Shown here piece by piece: positions 62,886 to 64,000 of a stretch of DNA of 64,000 bases. Numbering within the stretch: position 1 is the first letter of the stretch; each line of letters opens with the position of its first letter. The translations under genes were made by a program, and so were the position numbers. The notes under the pieces are model-generated. The model was not told where the DNA came from and ran no database searches. It saw nothing but the letters and a program-made list of their open reading frames with translations. This stretch comes from Rheum nobile (Eukaryota > Streptophyta > Magnoliopsida > Caryophyllales > Polygonaceae). The stretch covers positions 2,666,001 to 2,730,000 of the forward strand of contig WOAB01000606.1 in NCBI GenBank assembly GCA_027886185.1, read 5' to 3'.

Positions 62886-64000
62886 ATAATGATTACACTA
62901 AAGGAAATATAGTAATCACGTTTAATTAAATTTGAACGAAATTCTAATATTAAACTAGAAAAGCTCTCGATTGGGCCATGAGCCCATGATCCAGCTCAAA
63001 AGAATGTGTATTTTACGCAAAAACAAAAACTTGGGCCATAGTTTATTGAATTCCCCGGCCAACATAAATGGTTGGAAGTGATTGGTGATGATATGCTTTA
63101 GGCCCATTGAACAGCTCAAATACCACTTTGCCTTTTTTCTGAAAATCAAAAATAAAAAAATAGCCAGGATACTGCGTACCGAAATATTATTAGATAATAG
63201 ATCAGTTTATTAAATGATATCCCCATTTATAAATAATGTTTTTACTAGTGTAATACCCGTGCCTTGTATGAAATTTGTTTATTTTTTCTTACAATTAAAA
63301 AAAATTAAATTAAATTATACATTTAATTGATATAGAATTACGTAGGTAATGACGGTTATAGAAGTAGATGAATGCTAATATAAAAAAGAATTAATTGAAT
63401 ACAAAATATTAAAGAGATTGACAAAATATTATCGAAAGAGATACGAAACTCTCTATAACTTTATTAATAGTAAAAATTGGTTAAGTAATTTTGAAATGGG
63501 GATAACGACATTCCTAACATCAATTCTACTAAAATGATAAAGCATAATCAAAATGTTCATCTTATACATGAAAATGAAACCCTAAACATAAAATCTCGTA
63601 AGATGTTCAAAATTGCTAGAAATTATTTTAAAAAAACTTCCTTGTATACTACATTGGTTGTAGTATTAGATCTTTTTTGTTTTTTGTCGTATATCAAAAT
63701 TTACAAACCTTTATTGCTAGTAACTCTTGATGATGTAACAAAAAACTGATCATGAGTGAAAATATGGCGTGAAAGATACAAACTGGCATTTGCAATATAA
63801 TGATTCTAGCTCTTGTTTATCGGCATAGCAAAACAAACACTCAAAGGAAATTGTCTTCATTGAAACTTAAACGGATATGAAGTGTCTGATGATGACATAA
63901 TCATGTAAGGAATCAAAATTGTATATCCAATATTGTTGCCTGAAATATTCTTTCTTGTTTGACATGACTGCCGAGTTGCGTGGTTATTAGTCTTTTTCCT
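62886..64000. other. AT-rich intergenic DNA
   Basis: No gene recognised. A 71-codon frame at 63534 has no domain and sits in AT-rich DNA. AGTGTAATACCCGTGCC at 63248 resembles a piece of a dispersed plant repeat, but I cannot bound it. Confidence 0.5.

Noticed and set aside
63248..63270. AGTGTAATACCCGTGCC as a terminus of a known element
   Set aside because: The text resembles a common dispersed plant repeat, but no partner end or TSD could be found.
1..64000. rRNA, tRNA or organellar insertions
   Set aside because: Only tRNA-complementary PBS sequences were found; no cloverleaf genes, rRNA or plastid-like gene blocks were recognised.

Overview
The window is plant nuclear DNA, most likely from a dicot, and is almost entirely transposable elements. 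The plant call rests on plant-only lineages: Ty3/gypsy Athila, Tat and chromodomain (Tekay-type) retrotransposons with a tRNA-Asp-type primer binding site, a FAR1/MULE transposase gene, a Stowaway-type MITE, introns and very AT-rich spacers. I see no rRNA, tRNA, CRISPR or intact host gene. The species cannot be named from what is visible.

Left block, 1-45245. This is a nested stack that can be unpicked by target-site duplications (TSDs). A minus-strand Tekay-type 3' LTR with the chromodomain tail of its pol lies at 1-3314. A decayed minus-strand Tat element (from about 4205) is split in its gag by a complete Athila element (6093-18050, TSD GTAAG). The other half of that gag follows at 18051-18200. 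A plus-strand Tat element (18229-44239, probable TSD GTGCA/GTGCC) follows, and appears to sit in a minus-strand Athila-like LTR (44240-45245). The plus-strand Tat is itself interrupted in pol by a minimal minus-strand Athila-like element (23482-25574, TSD AAACC) and by a 14.8-kb composite Athila-like element (26492-41264, TSD GGACC). The composite is LTR-internal-LTR-internal-LTR. Near its 3' LTR the plus-strand Tat carries a four-exon antisense gene (42159-43454).

Right block, 45246-58848. A decayed minus-strand MULE transposase gene (FAR1 domain, MULE domain, SWIM finger, OTU-like protease domain) is split by a Tekay-type solo LTR (48338-57610, TSD GTGTC). A TIR DNA element sits in the TA microsatellite of that LTR (about 50110-56403). 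Two minus-strand solo LTRs sit inside the TIR element: Athila-like (50918-52222, TSD CCCAT) and Tekay-type (53801-56287, near-TSD AATAT/AATCT). The rest, 58849-64000, is AT-rich spacer with small MITE-like elements, microsatellites and a striking alternating purine/pyrimidine array.

How the parts work: the Athila element carries gag-pol in one reading frame (broken by five stop codons) and a separate Athila ORF1 behind a long leader. The composite units kept Gag, a mutated protease and ORF1 but lost RT, RNase H and integrase, so they would need an autonomous Athila for movement. The most unusual signal is a set of CpG-dense short inverted repeats, CCGC-N(3-6)-GCGG. They occur in the LTRs of several families about 110-118 bp upstream of the likely TATA box, and again in ORF1 leaders and inside gag. 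The full Athila has the same arrangement with different arms (ACTCG/CGAGT).
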